A DNA stretch of 54,595 bases, from assembly GCA_022572725.1 (NCBI GenBank), contig JACZVJ010000005.1:1-54595 (forward strand), read 5' to 3'. Positions 16,740-25,525 of the stretch are shown piece by piece. Origin of the DNA: Nitrospinota bacterium. Its GTDB lineage: Bacteria > Nitrospirota > Nitrospiria > Nitrospirales > UBA8639. Every line of letters begins with the position of its first letter. The first letter of the stretch is position 1. The position numbers and the translations under genes were made by a program. The notes beneath the pieces are model-generated. The model was given only the letters and a program-made list of their open reading frames with translations, made no database searches and was not told the origin of the DNA.

Positions 16740-18593
16740 ATGAACATTCCAACGAGAACGAACAAGTCGCTACGGACCGGCCTGGGGCTAGCGGTGGGTC
16801 TCAGTCTCTTGCTGTGGGGTGGGCTGCCGCTCACTGGATTGGCGCAAGAAGACGAAGACATTCCGGAAGGGTTTAAAGCTGAAGACAGACCTGCTCCCCC
16901 TTCGGCCGAGCAGATTGAAGCGGGCAAGCGTGTGTATTTCACCAAATGCGTCTGGTGTCATGGGGTGAAGGGCTCGGGGGATGGTCCTGCGGCGGATCGG
17001 TTGTGGCCGCGGCCGAGGAATTTCAACCAAGGCACATTTAAGATTCGGCATACGGTGAGTGGGGAACTTCCTCTGTTGGAGGAGGACCTGCTCCAGACGG
17101 TGACGCATGGGCTCCCGGGCTCGGCCATGCCTTCGTGGGAAGGTATTCTCACGGAGGAGCAGCGGCGCGACGTCCTGTCCTTTGTGACCACGCAATTGGT
17201 CGAGGATCGGGACTGGCAAGATGAAGAATTTGAGACTTTCACTGTGCTGCAATTGGACCAGCTTACGCCCATTGAACCGACCGCTGAGTCCATCAAGCGG
17301 GGGTCGGAGCTCGTGGTGTCGCTGAAATGTATTGAGTGTCACGGACTAGAAGGGCGGGGAGATGGCAATGCCTTCAACCTCAAGGATGACTGGGGCTTCT
17401 CGATACAGCCGGCGGACTGGCACAAGTGCTGGAATTTCCGTGGAACCCGGCAAGATGCGTACAATGTGAAGAACATCTTCCGAACGTTTTCGACTGGGAT
17501 CAATGGGACCCCCATGCCCTCGTTCGCGGACAACACCACGATTGAGCAGCGGTGGGATATTGCGAACTATGTCGGTTCCCTGTGTGAGCGAACGATGGAT
17601 ATTGACATTGCCGGAGGCGAAGTCACCGACGAGATTGCCCAAACGTTAGCCCAAGGCGAGCCCTTCCCCATTGACCCGCTGACGGACAAACCGAAGAGCA
17701 GTTTCGTGGTGCCCTCGATTCCCGTCAGGGAACTTGGGGAATCCTTGGAATTGCCCGTGGACGAATATGATGAGCGTTGGGCCCAAGTGCCTAGGCGGTG
17801 GATTGGCATGGGGGGCCAGATCACGCACAAGCCCCGGAATTTTGTCAACCGGATTGATGACCTGTGGGTACGGTCGGTGTACAACGACACGCATATTGCG
17901 TTTCTGTTCCAGTGGAACGACCGGACCAAGAGCGTTCAGGAAGACGAGGTGGATTGGGACCCGACGGAGGTGAACCTGGCGGACTATGGGGTGGAAGAGA
18001 CGCTGCCAGGGGGCTCGCAGTTTGCTGATGATCCCGGGCACCCGGGCTCCATTGCCTGGAATCAGAATAAATATGCGGTGTACAACGACGGGGTGGCATT
18101 CGAGTTTCCGATTAAATGGCAGGAGTTGCCCGCGCCACGAAAGCCGCGGTATTTCTGGGGGGATGAGTCATTTCCCATGGAAATCACCAAATGGACGGCG
18201 GACGGGACCCTGGCGGTGTATGAAGGGACGGGATGGGATCAAGACTTCACCGAGCTGGATGATTTCGCCGAGGAAGTTGAAGTGAAGAAGGCACAGTGGA
18301 AGAATGGGCGATGGACTGTGCTTGTTCATCGGCCGCTGAAGGGGGATTACGAGGAAGTGGCCAGCCTCGAGCCAGGCCAGTACATCCCAATGGTGTTTTT
18401 TGCGTGGGATGGCCACAATGGAGATGTGGGGCGGAAAATGGCAGTGTCCGCATTCTATTACCTGGTGTTGAAGCCGGCAATGCCCGTGGAGGCCTTCATT
18501 TATCCGATCCTAATGGGCGTGGGTATTGTGTTCGTGGAAGGGTGGATCGTGATCCGGCGGGCTAATCGCCGCAAGGGGAAGATCTTTACGTAA
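16740..18593 (+). CDS. Dihaem cytochrome c fused to an ethylbenzene-dehydrogenase-gamma/NxrC-like domain
   Basis: A 617-residue exported protein: signal peptide (about 1-35), two cytochrome c domains with CVWCH (70-74) and CIECH (197-201), then a beta-sandwich (about 325-575) like the gamma subunit of ethylbenzene dehydrogenase and NxrC, and a C-terminal span (about 580-602) with a basic tail that fixes it to the membrane. In the gamma family heme b is bound by Met and Lys. By eye, the Lys region VVMKRPL of the other copies reads VLVHRPLKG here (H530) and the Met region FxCMGQ reads YFWGDES (W473, with M480 nearby), so the b-heme ligands are changed or heme b may be absent. It ends the oxidase operon just before a terminator. 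It may dock a soluble donor. Confidence 0.85.
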   Translation: MNIPTRTNKSLRTGLGLAVGLSLLLWGGLPLTGLAQEDEDIPEGFKAEDRPAPPSAEQIEAGKRVYFTKCVWCHGVKGSGDGPAADRLWPRPRNFNQGTFKIRHTVSGELPLLEEDLLQTVTHGLPGSAMPSWEGILTEEQRRDVLSFVTTQLVEDRDWQDEEFETFTVLQLDQLTPIEPTAESIKRGSELVVSLKCIECHGLEGRGDGNAFNLKDDWGFSIQPADWHKCWNFRGTRQDAYNVKNIFRTFSTGINGTPMPSFADNTTIEQRWDIANYVGSLCERTMDIDIAGGEVTDEIAQTLAQGEPFPIDPLTDKPKSSFVVPSIPVRELGESLELPVDEYDERWAQVPRRWIGMGGQITHKPRNFVNRIDDLWVRSVYNDTHIAFLFQWNDRTKSVQEDEVDWDPTEVNLADYGVEETLPGGSQFADDPGHPGSIAWNQNKYAVYNDGVAFEFPIKWQELPAPRKPRYFWGDESFPMEITKWTADGTLAVYEGTGWDQDFTELDDFAEEVEVKKAQWKNGRWTVLVHRPLKGDYEEVASLEPGQYIPMVFFAWDGHNGDVGRKMAVSAFYYLVLKPAMPVEAFIYPILMGVGIVFVEGWIVIRRANRRKGKIFT

Positions 18594-18634
18594 GGGGAGA
18601 AGCTGGGGCAAGGACCCGGCTTGGACCGAGCGTC

Positions 18635-18666
18635 AGGGGGTGGGGGTAGCCCACCCCCTTTTTTTT
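18635..18666 (+). terminator. Rho-independent terminator closing the oxidase cluster
   Basis: AGGGGGTGGG (18635-18644) pairs with CCCACCCCCT (18650-18659) across a five-base loop and is followed by eight T. It ends the run that begins with oxidase B and its cytochromes, 41 bases after the last stop. Confidence 0.9.
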
Positions 18667-18688
18667 GGTTTAAAACGGACGAATCGCC

Positions 18689-19303
18689 ATGCGAAACGAT
18701 GTGACTGGTGTAGTGCTGGCTGGGGGCCAGAGCCGCCGCATGGGTCAGGATAAACGGTGGATTACCCTCGAGGGGCGCACACTTTTTGATCGGGCTTTGT
18801 CCGTGTTGGAAGAACTTTTTTCAGAAGTGCTGGTTGTCGTGGCAAAGCCGAATGATGAAATGATTCAGGGTAAGTCTCGGGTGGTGGCGGATCTCATACC
18901 CAATTGTGCTATGGCTGGTGGTCTGTACACCGGACTTTCTTGTGCGTCCTGCTCCAGAATATTTGTCGTTGCTTGCGATATGCCGTTTTTAAATCCTGAA
19001 GTTATTGCCTGCCTAGGTTCTATTGACCCTTCCTCGGACGTGGTGATGGTCAAGTTAACACATGGGTTGCAACCTCTGCATGCCTATTATTCAAAAAGGT
19101 GTCTTCCCCTCTTGGAAGGGATGCTGAAATCCCAACAATTTCGCGTTCAGGGGCTTGCAGAACAGCCAGAATTGGCGGTGCGCATTGTGGATGAACAGGA
19201 GATACAAGAACTTGATCCGCACTTTTTGTCTTTTTATAACCTGAACACCCCGTCCGACCTAGAGTTGGCCAAAAAATTTTTCCTTCATAGAGAAGTCTCT
19301 TGA
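18689..19303 (+). CDS. mobA: Molybdenum cofactor guanylyltransferase MobA
   Basis: A 204-residue MobA, which attaches GMP from GTP to molybdopterin to make the guanine dinucleotide form used by DMSO-reductase-family enzymes. The signature LAGGQSRRMGQDKRW lies at residues 10-24 (loop that binds GTP), with VACDMPFLNPEV around residue 92 carrying the metal-binding Asp. It is slightly longer than the Escherichia coli protein (194). The gene starts 23 bases after the terminator and its TGA overlaps the ATG of the next gene by one base. It supplies the cofactor needed by molybdoenzymes such as nitrite oxidoreductase, whose accessory genes lie 13 kb away. Confidence 0.9.
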   Translation: MRNDVTGVVLAGGQSRRMGQDKRWITLEGRTLFDRALSVLEELFSEVLVVVAKPNDEMIQGKSRVVADLIPNCAMAGGLYTGLSCASCSRIFVVACDMPFLNPEVIACLGSIDPSSDVVMVKLTHGLQPLHAYYSKRCLPLLEGMLKSQQFRVQGLAEQPELAVRIVDEQEIQELDPHFLSFYNLNTPSDLELAKKFFLHREVS

Positions 19304-20391
19304 TGGTGCGAACCGGAAGCGATAGACCCAATCTTTTGATCATCCATCCGGGAACCTTGGGGGATGTTGTGCTATCGATTGAGGCGATTCGTTCCCTCAG
19401 GCAGGGGTTCCCCACCCATACATTCCTTTTGGTGTCCCAATCCGAAGTGGGAAGGCTTTTGCTTGAGTGTGGTGAGGTTGATGTTGTGTGGGCACTGGAA
19501 GGGCCATTTCTTGGTGATCTGCAGGCAGGGTTCCATCCAGCCACCCCTTGTGTGGAGTCGGTTCTTCGCCTGTGTACCCATGCGGTCTGTTGGATCAGCG
19601 ACCAGAATGGCTGTTTGGCCGAAGGGCTGAAAATGGCCGGGGTGGGGGAATTTCTCATCTGTTCTGCCAAAGCAGGCCACTTGAAGTCTACCCATATGTC
19701 AGACCGGTTCTCCGAAGTTCTCCAGGCGTGGGGCGTTTCACCTCTACAAGAACACAGGCCTTTGTCTTTATCGTTGAGCAATAGAGAGGGATCCTCCGTA
19801 TCAGCCCATAACGTGGCGGTTGCCAATAGAAGAGAGACGACTATCGTGGTTCACCCAGGGAGTGGGAGTCCGCATAAATGTTGTTCCGCGAAGTGGCTTG
19901 GGCAAGTAGTCCGACGGCTCAGAAGCGTTCCTGGAAGGAAAATACTATTATGTGGTGGGCCGGCCGACGAAATCGCTTTGAGGAATTTGCAAGGTGAACT
20001 CTACGGCATACCATGTGAAGTTGTATGTGGAAAGGACTTACTTTCTCTTGCCCAACGTTTGGTGCAAGTTGATCTGTTCCTCGGCCATGACTCTGGGTTG
20101 ACGCATGTCGCGGCTGCCTTGGGTGTCCACACTGTGGCCTTATTCGGACCCACTGACCCTGCCCGTTGGGGACCGAGAGGTCCTCATGTTTCCATTCTTC
20201 AAGGGCCGCAGTGCCGTTGTGAGACCTGGGAAAAGGTTCAACGGTGTGGCTCAAAAATCTGTTTAGATTTTTCGGTTGATCAGGTGGTTCAGGCTATTGA
20301 GCAGCAATTGGCTAGGGCAGGATCCGACTCTGCTGAGTCTCCACATCATCACAGTCAAGAAAGAGTTTCCTCGCTTGCCTTGTCAAAATAG
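19303..20391 (+). CDS. Family 9 glycosyltransferase (heptosyltransferase-like)
   Basis: A 362-residue protein from the ATG at 19303, which overlaps the mobA stop as TGATG; a TTG one codon earlier is possible. It has the GT9 layout: IHPGTLGDVVLSIEAIRSLR at the start, HPGSGSPHKCCSAKW at the beginning of the second Rossmann domain, and GHDSGLTHVAAALGVHTVAL with FGPTDPARWGP, which bind the ADP-heptose donor in WaaC/WaaF. It probably acts on the lipopolysaccharide core at the inner face of the cytoplasmic membrane. Which core sugar it adds cannot be told. Confidence 0.85.
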   Translation: MVRTGSDRPNLLIIHPGTLGDVVLSIEAIRSLRQGFPTHTFLLVSQSEVGRLLLECGEVDVVWALEGPFLGDLQAGFHPATPCVESVLRLCTHAVCWISDQNGCLAEGLKMAGVGEFLICSAKAGHLKSTHMSDRFSEVLQAWGVSPLQEHRPLSLSLSNREGSSVSAHNVAVANRRETTIVVHPGSGSPHKCCSAKWLGQVVRRLRSVPGRKILLCGGPADEIALRNLQGELYGIPCEVVCGKDLLSLAQRLVQVDLFLGHDSGLTHVAAALGVHTVALFGPTDPARWGPRGPHVSILQGPQCRCETWEKVQRCGSKICLDFSVDQVVQAIEQQLARAGSDSAESPHHHSQERVSSLALSK

Positions 20392-20458
20392 GCTATGCTA
20401 AATTCCGACCCCGTTCGCGCGGTTTTTCCTGATTATAAGCAGAGATAAAAGGCTTGAG

Positions 20459-22222
20459 ATGCCGGAAGGTATTGTCCAGGAACAGGTCACAGCTGCGATC
20501 GCTGATGCCGTAGCAGAAGCCAAGCGGAAGGGTTTGCTGCACTCATCCTCCCCCCCGGTTTGTACCGTGGAATTTCCTAAGAGGGAGGAGTGGGGAGATT
20601 TATCTTCCAGTGTGGCCATGACGATTGCCAAGATGGAGAAGCGGCCGCCTCGCGAGGTTGCTGATCTCCTTGCTAAACAACTCGAAGAGTCGTGTCCCTT
20701 CGTTGACCAAGTCGAGGTAGCCCCTCCTGGTTTTCTCAACCTGACGCTTCGACGTGATTTCTGGTTTTCCGTCCTACACGAAATTGAGAGCAAGGGCGAA
20801 ACCTATGGGCACAGTGAGTTAGTGCGGGGAAAACGGGTGTTGCTCGAATACGTCAGTGCAAACCCCACCGGGCCGTTACATATCGGCCATGGTCGAGGGG
20901 CTGCACTGGGAGATGCCATGGCAAGGGTATTACGGGCTGTGGGGTATTCAGTGGAGCGGGAATTTTATATTAACGACGCTGGCAGACAAATGAACCTCCT
21001 GGCGGCCTCGGTGTATGCCCGGTACCAAGAATACCATGGTAGTGCGGTGTCGTTTCCTGAAGATGGGTACCAGGGAGCCTACATCCGGACTGTTGCGGAA
21101 CACATTGCACATACGGTAGGGACCCAGTTGCTCGATCTCCCCCTCTCGGAAGCACTGGAACAGTGTAAAGTCATGGCTTGTGAAGAGCTTCTTGAAGCGA
21201 TAAAACAGGACCTCCTCTCATTTGGTGTTGGGTTCGACTCCTGGTATCCCGAAACCCGGCTTTTTTCTTCCGGAACGATTCGCGAAACGCTTGAAACTCT
21301 TAAGCAACGCGACCTCGTGTTTGAGAAAGATGGGGCGTTGTGGTTTCGTTCTTCTCGTTTCCAGGATGAGAAAGATCGTGTGGTCTGCAAGCAGGATGGT
21401 GATTATACGTATCTGGCTTCCGACATTGCGTACCATCATGACAAATTGAAGCGAGATTTTGATCAGCTCATCAATATCTGGGGCGCAGATCATCATGGAT
21501 ACGTTCCTCGGATGCAAGGAGTGATGCAAGCTTTTGGATACTCAAAGGATCGGCTTCAGGTCGTTTTGGTTCAAATGGTGAGCCTGCTGCGTGGTGGACG
21601 AAAGGTGGAGATGTCCAAGCGGGCTGGCGAGTTCGTCACTTTGCGTGAAGTGGTTGATGAAGTGGGGGCTGATGCAGCCAAGTTTTTTTTTCTCATGCGA
21701 CGGCCCGACTCCCACCTCGAATTCGATCTGGAACTGGCCAAAAAGCAATCTGCCGAAAATCCGGTCTACTATGTCCAATACGCTCACGCTCGACTCGCCA
21801 GTTTGTTCCGGGTCGCTCAGAATCGCGGCATCCTCGTTCCTCCCGCTGGAGATGCCAACCTTACCGTGTTGGTTCAACCCGAGGAGTTTCGGTTAATCAA
21901 GCATCTGTCCAGTTTCCCAGGTTTGGTCGAAGGGTGTGCCAGAGCCCTGGAACCTCATCGTTTGACCTTTTATCTGCAGGAACTTGCTGGACATCTTCAT
22001 GCCTTTTATTACAAGCACCGGGTCTTACCTTCCAGAGAGGAGGGGACAACCGGTCCGGAACTGGATTTGGGCGGGATGAATGCCGACCGGGGGGGGGTGC
22101 GAGCCCAGGAATCCCCTTCACACGAACTCACGACTGCGCGACTGGTTCTTCTCCGACAAGTGCAAACTGTGATTCGAAATGGTTTAACCCTTCTTGGCGT
22201 GACAGCCCCTGAACAGATGTGA
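20459..22222 (+). CDS. argS: Arginyl-tRNA synthetase
   Basis: A 587-residue class I synthetase charging tRNA-Arg. An N-terminal Add-1-type domain (1-110) is followed by SANPTGPLHIGHGRGAALGD, the HIGH motif, and later VEMSKRAGEFV in the KMSK position. WGADHHGY and the DALR-type anticodon-binding helix bundle (about 460-587) complete the usual layout; length is normal (550-600). A proline- and glycine-rich insertion near residues 525-555 (GGMNADRGGVRAQE) is not typical. The gene follows the glycosyltransferase by 67 bases. Confidence 0.95.
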   Translation: MPEGIVQEQVTAAIADAVAEAKRKGLLHSSSPPVCTVEFPKREEWGDLSSSVAMTIAKMEKRPPREVADLLAKQLEESCPFVDQVEVAPPGFLNLTLRRDFWFSVLHEIESKGETYGHSELVRGKRVLLEYVSANPTGPLHIGHGRGAALGDAMARVLRAVGYSVEREFYINDAGRQMNLLAASVYARYQEYHGSAVSFPEDGYQGAYIRTVAEHIAHTVGTQLLDLPLSEALEQCKVMACEELLEAIKQDLLSFGVGFDSWYPETRLFSSGTIRETLETLKQRDLVFEKDGALWFRSSRFQDEKDRVVCKQDGDYTYLASDIAYHHDKLKRDFDQLINIWGADHHGYVPRMQGVMQAFGYSKDRLQVVLVQMVSLLRGGRKVEMSKRAGEFVTLREVVDEVGADAAKFFFLMRRPDSHLEFDLELAKKQSAENPVYYVQYAHARLASLFRVAQNRGILVPPAGDANLTVLVQPEEFRLIKHLSSFPGLVEGCARALEPHRLTFYLQELAGHLHAFYYKHRVLPSREEGTTGPELDLGGMNADRGGVRAQESPSHELTTARLVLLRQVQTVIRNGLTLLGVTAPEQM

Positions 22223-22287
22223 GGGTTTGGCCGGACTCAATGGGGAGAGGAATTCAGCGGGCTTTGGCTGGGTCTGAGTCCTGAAAC

Positions 22288-23484
22288 ATGATCACTTTTT
22301 CAGTCACCCATAAGGCCCATTCGTGTAACGCCAGAGTGGGAGTGCTCCACACAGCCCATGGTGTGATCGACACTCCAGCCTTTATGCCGGTTGGCTCCCT
22401 AGGCACGGTGAAGGGAATCGAATGTCAAGAGTTACAGGAATGTGGGTTTGGCCTGATGCTCACCAATGCCTATCATGTGTATCTACGGCCGGGCCACCGG
22501 TTGATTGAAGACCAAGGGGGGCTGCATCGTTTTACTGGGTGGTCGGGGGCGATTTTAACCGACAGTGGCGGCTTTCAACTGGTGAGCCTTGCGGAGTTTT
22601 GCCAGGTCACTGACCAGGGGGTGATCTTTAAGTCGCATTTGGATGGATCCCGGCACGAATTGACGCCGGAGCTTTGCGTGGAAATTCAGATAGCCTTAGG
22701 CTCCGATATTATGATGGCCCTTGACGAATGTCCTCCCCACCCCTGCTCTTCCGGACAAGCCCAGCAGGCCGTTCGTCGGACCACCCAGTGGGCCCGACGC
22801 TGCCTTTTGGCCTCTCAAGCCAGCGGGCAAGCCCTCTTTGGAATCGTTCAGGGAGCTCTTGATGTGGACCTCCGACGCCAGGCAGCCCGCGAATTGGGAG
22901 AGATGGGGTTCGATGGGTACGCCCTGGGTGGCTTGTCTCTTGGGGAAGATAAGGCGACGATGTTTGAATTGGTGGAAGCGGTGGTGGCTGAGGTGCCCGA
23001 AAACCGTCCACGGTACCTGATGGGTGTTGGATTGCCGGAGGATCTCTTTGAAGGGGTGGTGCGTGGTGTTGATCTGTTTGATTGTGTTATTCCCTCTCGG
23101 CATGGGCGGACTGGGTGGCTCTTCACGTCAACAGGGCGGGTCCTCATTAAAAATGCCCAATATGCCCGCGATGAGGGGCCTATCGATCCCCTGTGCGGTT
23201 GCCCAGTGTGTCATCGGTATTCGCGGGCCTATCTTCGGCACCTCTTTGTGTCGAATGAAATGCTGGGTTCGCGCCTGAATACTCTCCATAACCTTTGGTA
23301 CTATGGCCATCTCATGGCGGACCTCCGCTCGGCGATTCGAGAGAATCGTTTCCTGGAGTTTCGGGCTCAATTCCATGAACAGAGAAAGGAATGTCCTCGT
23401 TACATCGAATACGCGGCAATGATGGGGGTGAGTGACGATCAGCCTGGTGGTTTGTTATCCAGGGGAAAGGGGAAGGGAGCATGA
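22288..23484 (+). CDS. tgt: tRNA-guanine transglycosylase (queuosine synthesis)
   Basis: A 398-residue Tgt, which replaces guanine 34 with preQ1 in tRNAs for Tyr, His, Asn and Asp. Seen: TPAFMPVGSLGTVKG, LTDSGGFQLVSL with the general-base Asp, YALGGLSLGE, LFDCVIPSRHGRTG with the nucleophilic Asp, and the zinc site CGCPVCHRYSRAYLRHLF. Length is normal. Its stop overlaps the yajC start (ATGA), so tgt-yajC-secD-secF form the common conserved gene order of many bacteria. Confidence 0.95.
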   Translation: MITFSVTHKAHSCNARVGVLHTAHGVIDTPAFMPVGSLGTVKGIECQELQECGFGLMLTNAYHVYLRPGHRLIEDQGGLHRFTGWSGAILTDSGGFQLVSLAEFCQVTDQGVIFKSHLDGSRHELTPELCVEIQIALGSDIMMALDECPPHPCSSGQAQQAVRRTTQWARRCLLASQASGQALFGIVQGALDVDLRRQAARELGEMGFDGYALGGLSLGEDKATMFELVEAVVAEVPENRPRYLMGVGLPEDLFEGVVRGVDLFDCVIPSRHGRTGWLFTSTGRVLIKNAQYARDEGPIDPLCGCPVCHRYSRAYLRHLFVSNEMLGSRLNTLHNLWYYGHLMADLRSAIRENRFLEFRAQFHEQRKECPRYIEYAAMMGVSDDQPGGLLSRGKGKGA

Positions 23485-23810
23485 TGGTCTTGGCGTCAGT
23501 GGCTTGGGCGCAAGATGGGGCAGGAAATGGGGAAGATGGTCCAGGGACTTTTCTCTCGCTCATTCCCTTCCTTCTTATTTTTGTCGTCTTTTATTTTCTT
23601 CTTATTCGGCCTCAGCAGAAGCTAAAAAAGCAGCAACAGCAGATGAAGGAGGCTCTTAAAAAAGGGGACAAAATCGTCACCTCAGCGGGTATCTGGGGCA
23701 CAATCACCAACCTGGATAAGGAAACAGCCACCGTGCAAATTGCGGACAATACCAAAATTAAACTGCAGCGTGACAATATCGCCCGGCTACGGGCCACGGA
23801 TGAATCATAG
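23481..23810 (+). CDS. yajC: Preprotein translocase subunit YajC
   Basis: A 109-residue single-span protein: periplasmic start, one hydrophobic segment (about 26-44, LIPFLLIFVVFYFLLIRPQQ) with the YajC hallmark RPQQKLKKQQQQM, then KGDKIVTSAGIWGTI and a small beta domain. YajC associates with SecDF. Its start may be either of two adjacent ATG codons; the first overlaps the tgt stop. Confidence 0.95.
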   Translation: MMVLASVAWAQDGAGNGEDGPGTFLSLIPFLLIFVVFYFLLIRPQQKLKKQQQQMKEALKKGDKIVTSAGIWGTITNLDKETATVQIADNTKIKLQRDNIARLRATDES

Positions 23811-23828
23811 GTAAGAGAGAAAAGTTAC

Positions 23829-25466
23829 ATGAAGAAAGTTCGTGCCAGGCTCATTCTCCTTCTGACTGTCATTGTCGTTTCGTGTGTTTTATCCATCCCT
23901 TCCTGGCCAGGATTTTACGCTCAGCTTCCTGATGGACTAAAAACGATCTTGCCTGAACGTGGAGTTTCCCTTGGACTGGATCTTCAAGGGGGGATTCATA
24001 TGGTCCTTGAGGTGGAGGAGGATCGGGCGGTGGAAATTGTGGTGGACCGGTCTGTGAGGGCTATTCAAGATCTCCTCACGGAGAAGGCCATTCCCGTGCA
24101 AGTCGTCGAACGAGATCAGTCTACCCAGGTGCGCATCGAGGTCTCCGACGAAGAAAATGTGGACCAGGTTGAGAAGCTCATGAATGAGACCTTCCCCTCT
24201 TTCATCCTGAGATCCCAGGAGGGGAAGACGCTTGTGTATGATTTTCGTGAGGCGGATGCAGCCCGGATTAAAAACTCGGCGATCAACCAGGCATTGGAAA
24301 CCATTCGCAATCGAATCGACCAATTTGGTGTTGCCGAACCCTTGATTCAACGGCAGGGTCGCAAGCAAATTGTGATCCAGTTGCCAGGGATCAAAGACCC
24401 CCAACGGGCAAAAGACTTAATTAAAGGAACCGCTCTCCTTGAGTTTAAAATGCTGGATGAGTCCAGCAAGGTTGGGTTGGAACTCCCCCCTCAGGTCGAG
24501 AGGGGGAAATACGCTGAGCTACGGAAGGAATTTGAAGGGCGAATCCCCGAAGGGTCGGAGATTCTGTTTGAAAATGTTTCGGGAGAGCCAGGTTCACCAT
24601 CCTATAGTGTTCCATACCTAGTCAGGAAAGGTGCCGTCCTTACCGGCGATGTGCTGCGGGACGCCCGGGTTTCCATTGGAGATTTCAATGAACCCTTTGT
24701 CTCGATCACTTTTGATAGTAAAGGAGCCCAGGAGTTCGACCGGATTACCAAAGCCAATATTGGGAAGCGTATGGCCATTGTTCTGGATGGCACTGTCTAT
24801 TCGGCTCCAGTCATTCAGGACCGCATTAGGGGGGGGCGGGCCCAGATCACCGGGGCCTTTACGACCAACGAAGCGAACGACCTGGCTATCATCCTGAGGG
24901 CCGGTGCCCTCCCGGCACCGATGAAGACCCTTCAGGACCTGACCGTGGGGCCTTCACTGGGAAGAGATTCGATTGAAAAAGGACTTCGGTCTATGTTGAT
25001 CGCTGGGGCGCTCGTGTTGCTCTTTATGGTGGTGTATTACCAATTGTCCGGGGTGCTTGCGAATGCAGCTCTGGCTCTCAATTTGCTATGCCTGATAGGG
25101 GCGCTGTCGGGACTGAATGCCACGCTCACCCTACCTGGGATCGCGGGCATTATTCTGACGATTGGGATGGGCGTGGACACGAACGTGTTGATTTTTGAAC
25201 GAATTCGTGAGGAGCTACGCCAAGGTCGACCTGTGCGGTTAGCAGTGGACGCGGGGTATGACAAGGCTATCATAACCATTGTGGACTCCCATGTGACCAC
25301 CCTGATTACGGGGTTAGCCTTATTTGTATTCGGGACCGGGCCCATTAAAGGGTTTGCAGTGACCCTCTGTTTGGGCATTGGGATTAATTTATTCACGGCG
25401 CTGATCGGGACCAAAGTGGTGTTTGATATTGTCAATCGGCGAAAGCTTCAATGGCTCAGTATTTGA
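23829..25466 (+). CDS. secD: Protein translocase subunit SecD
   Basis: A 545-residue SecD, the RND-like partner of SecF that uses proton flow to help pull proteins across the membrane. One N-terminal span (8-26), LGLDLQGGIHMVLEVEED (D1 motif), a large periplasmic P1 domain, then five C-terminal spans from about residue 385, with GIAGIILTIGMGVDTNVLIFER carrying the conserved Asp in D4 and SHVTTLITGLALFVFGTGP. Length is normal. It starts 18 bases after yajC. Confidence 0.97.
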   Translation: MKKVRARLILLLTVIVVSCVLSIPSWPGFYAQLPDGLKTILPERGVSLGLDLQGGIHMVLEVEEDRAVEIVVDRSVRAIQDLLTEKAIPVQVVERDQSTQVRIEVSDEENVDQVEKLMNETFPSFILRSQEGKTLVYDFREADAARIKNSAINQALETIRNRIDQFGVAEPLIQRQGRKQIVIQLPGIKDPQRAKDLIKGTALLEFKMLDESSKVGLELPPQVERGKYAELRKEFEGRIPEGSEILFENVSGEPGSPSYSVPYLVRKGAVLTGDVLRDARVSIGDFNEPFVSITFDSKGAQEFDRITKANIGKRMAIVLDGTVYSAPVIQDRIRGGRAQITGAFTTNEANDLAIILRAGALPAPMKTLQDLTVGPSLGRDSIEKGLRSMLIAGALVLLFMVVYYQLSGVLANAALALNLLCLIGALSGLNATLTLPGIAGIILTIGMGVDTNVLIFERIREELRQGRPVRLAVDAGYDKAIITIVDSHVTTLITGLALFVFGTGPIKGFAVTLCLGIGINLFTALIGTKVVFDIVNRRKLQWLSI

Positions 25467-25525
25467 TGAGTGCCTCGGTGGTCAAGGTGGGTAGAATTTG
25501 CGTTATAGAGGATTGAGGGCGGGCG

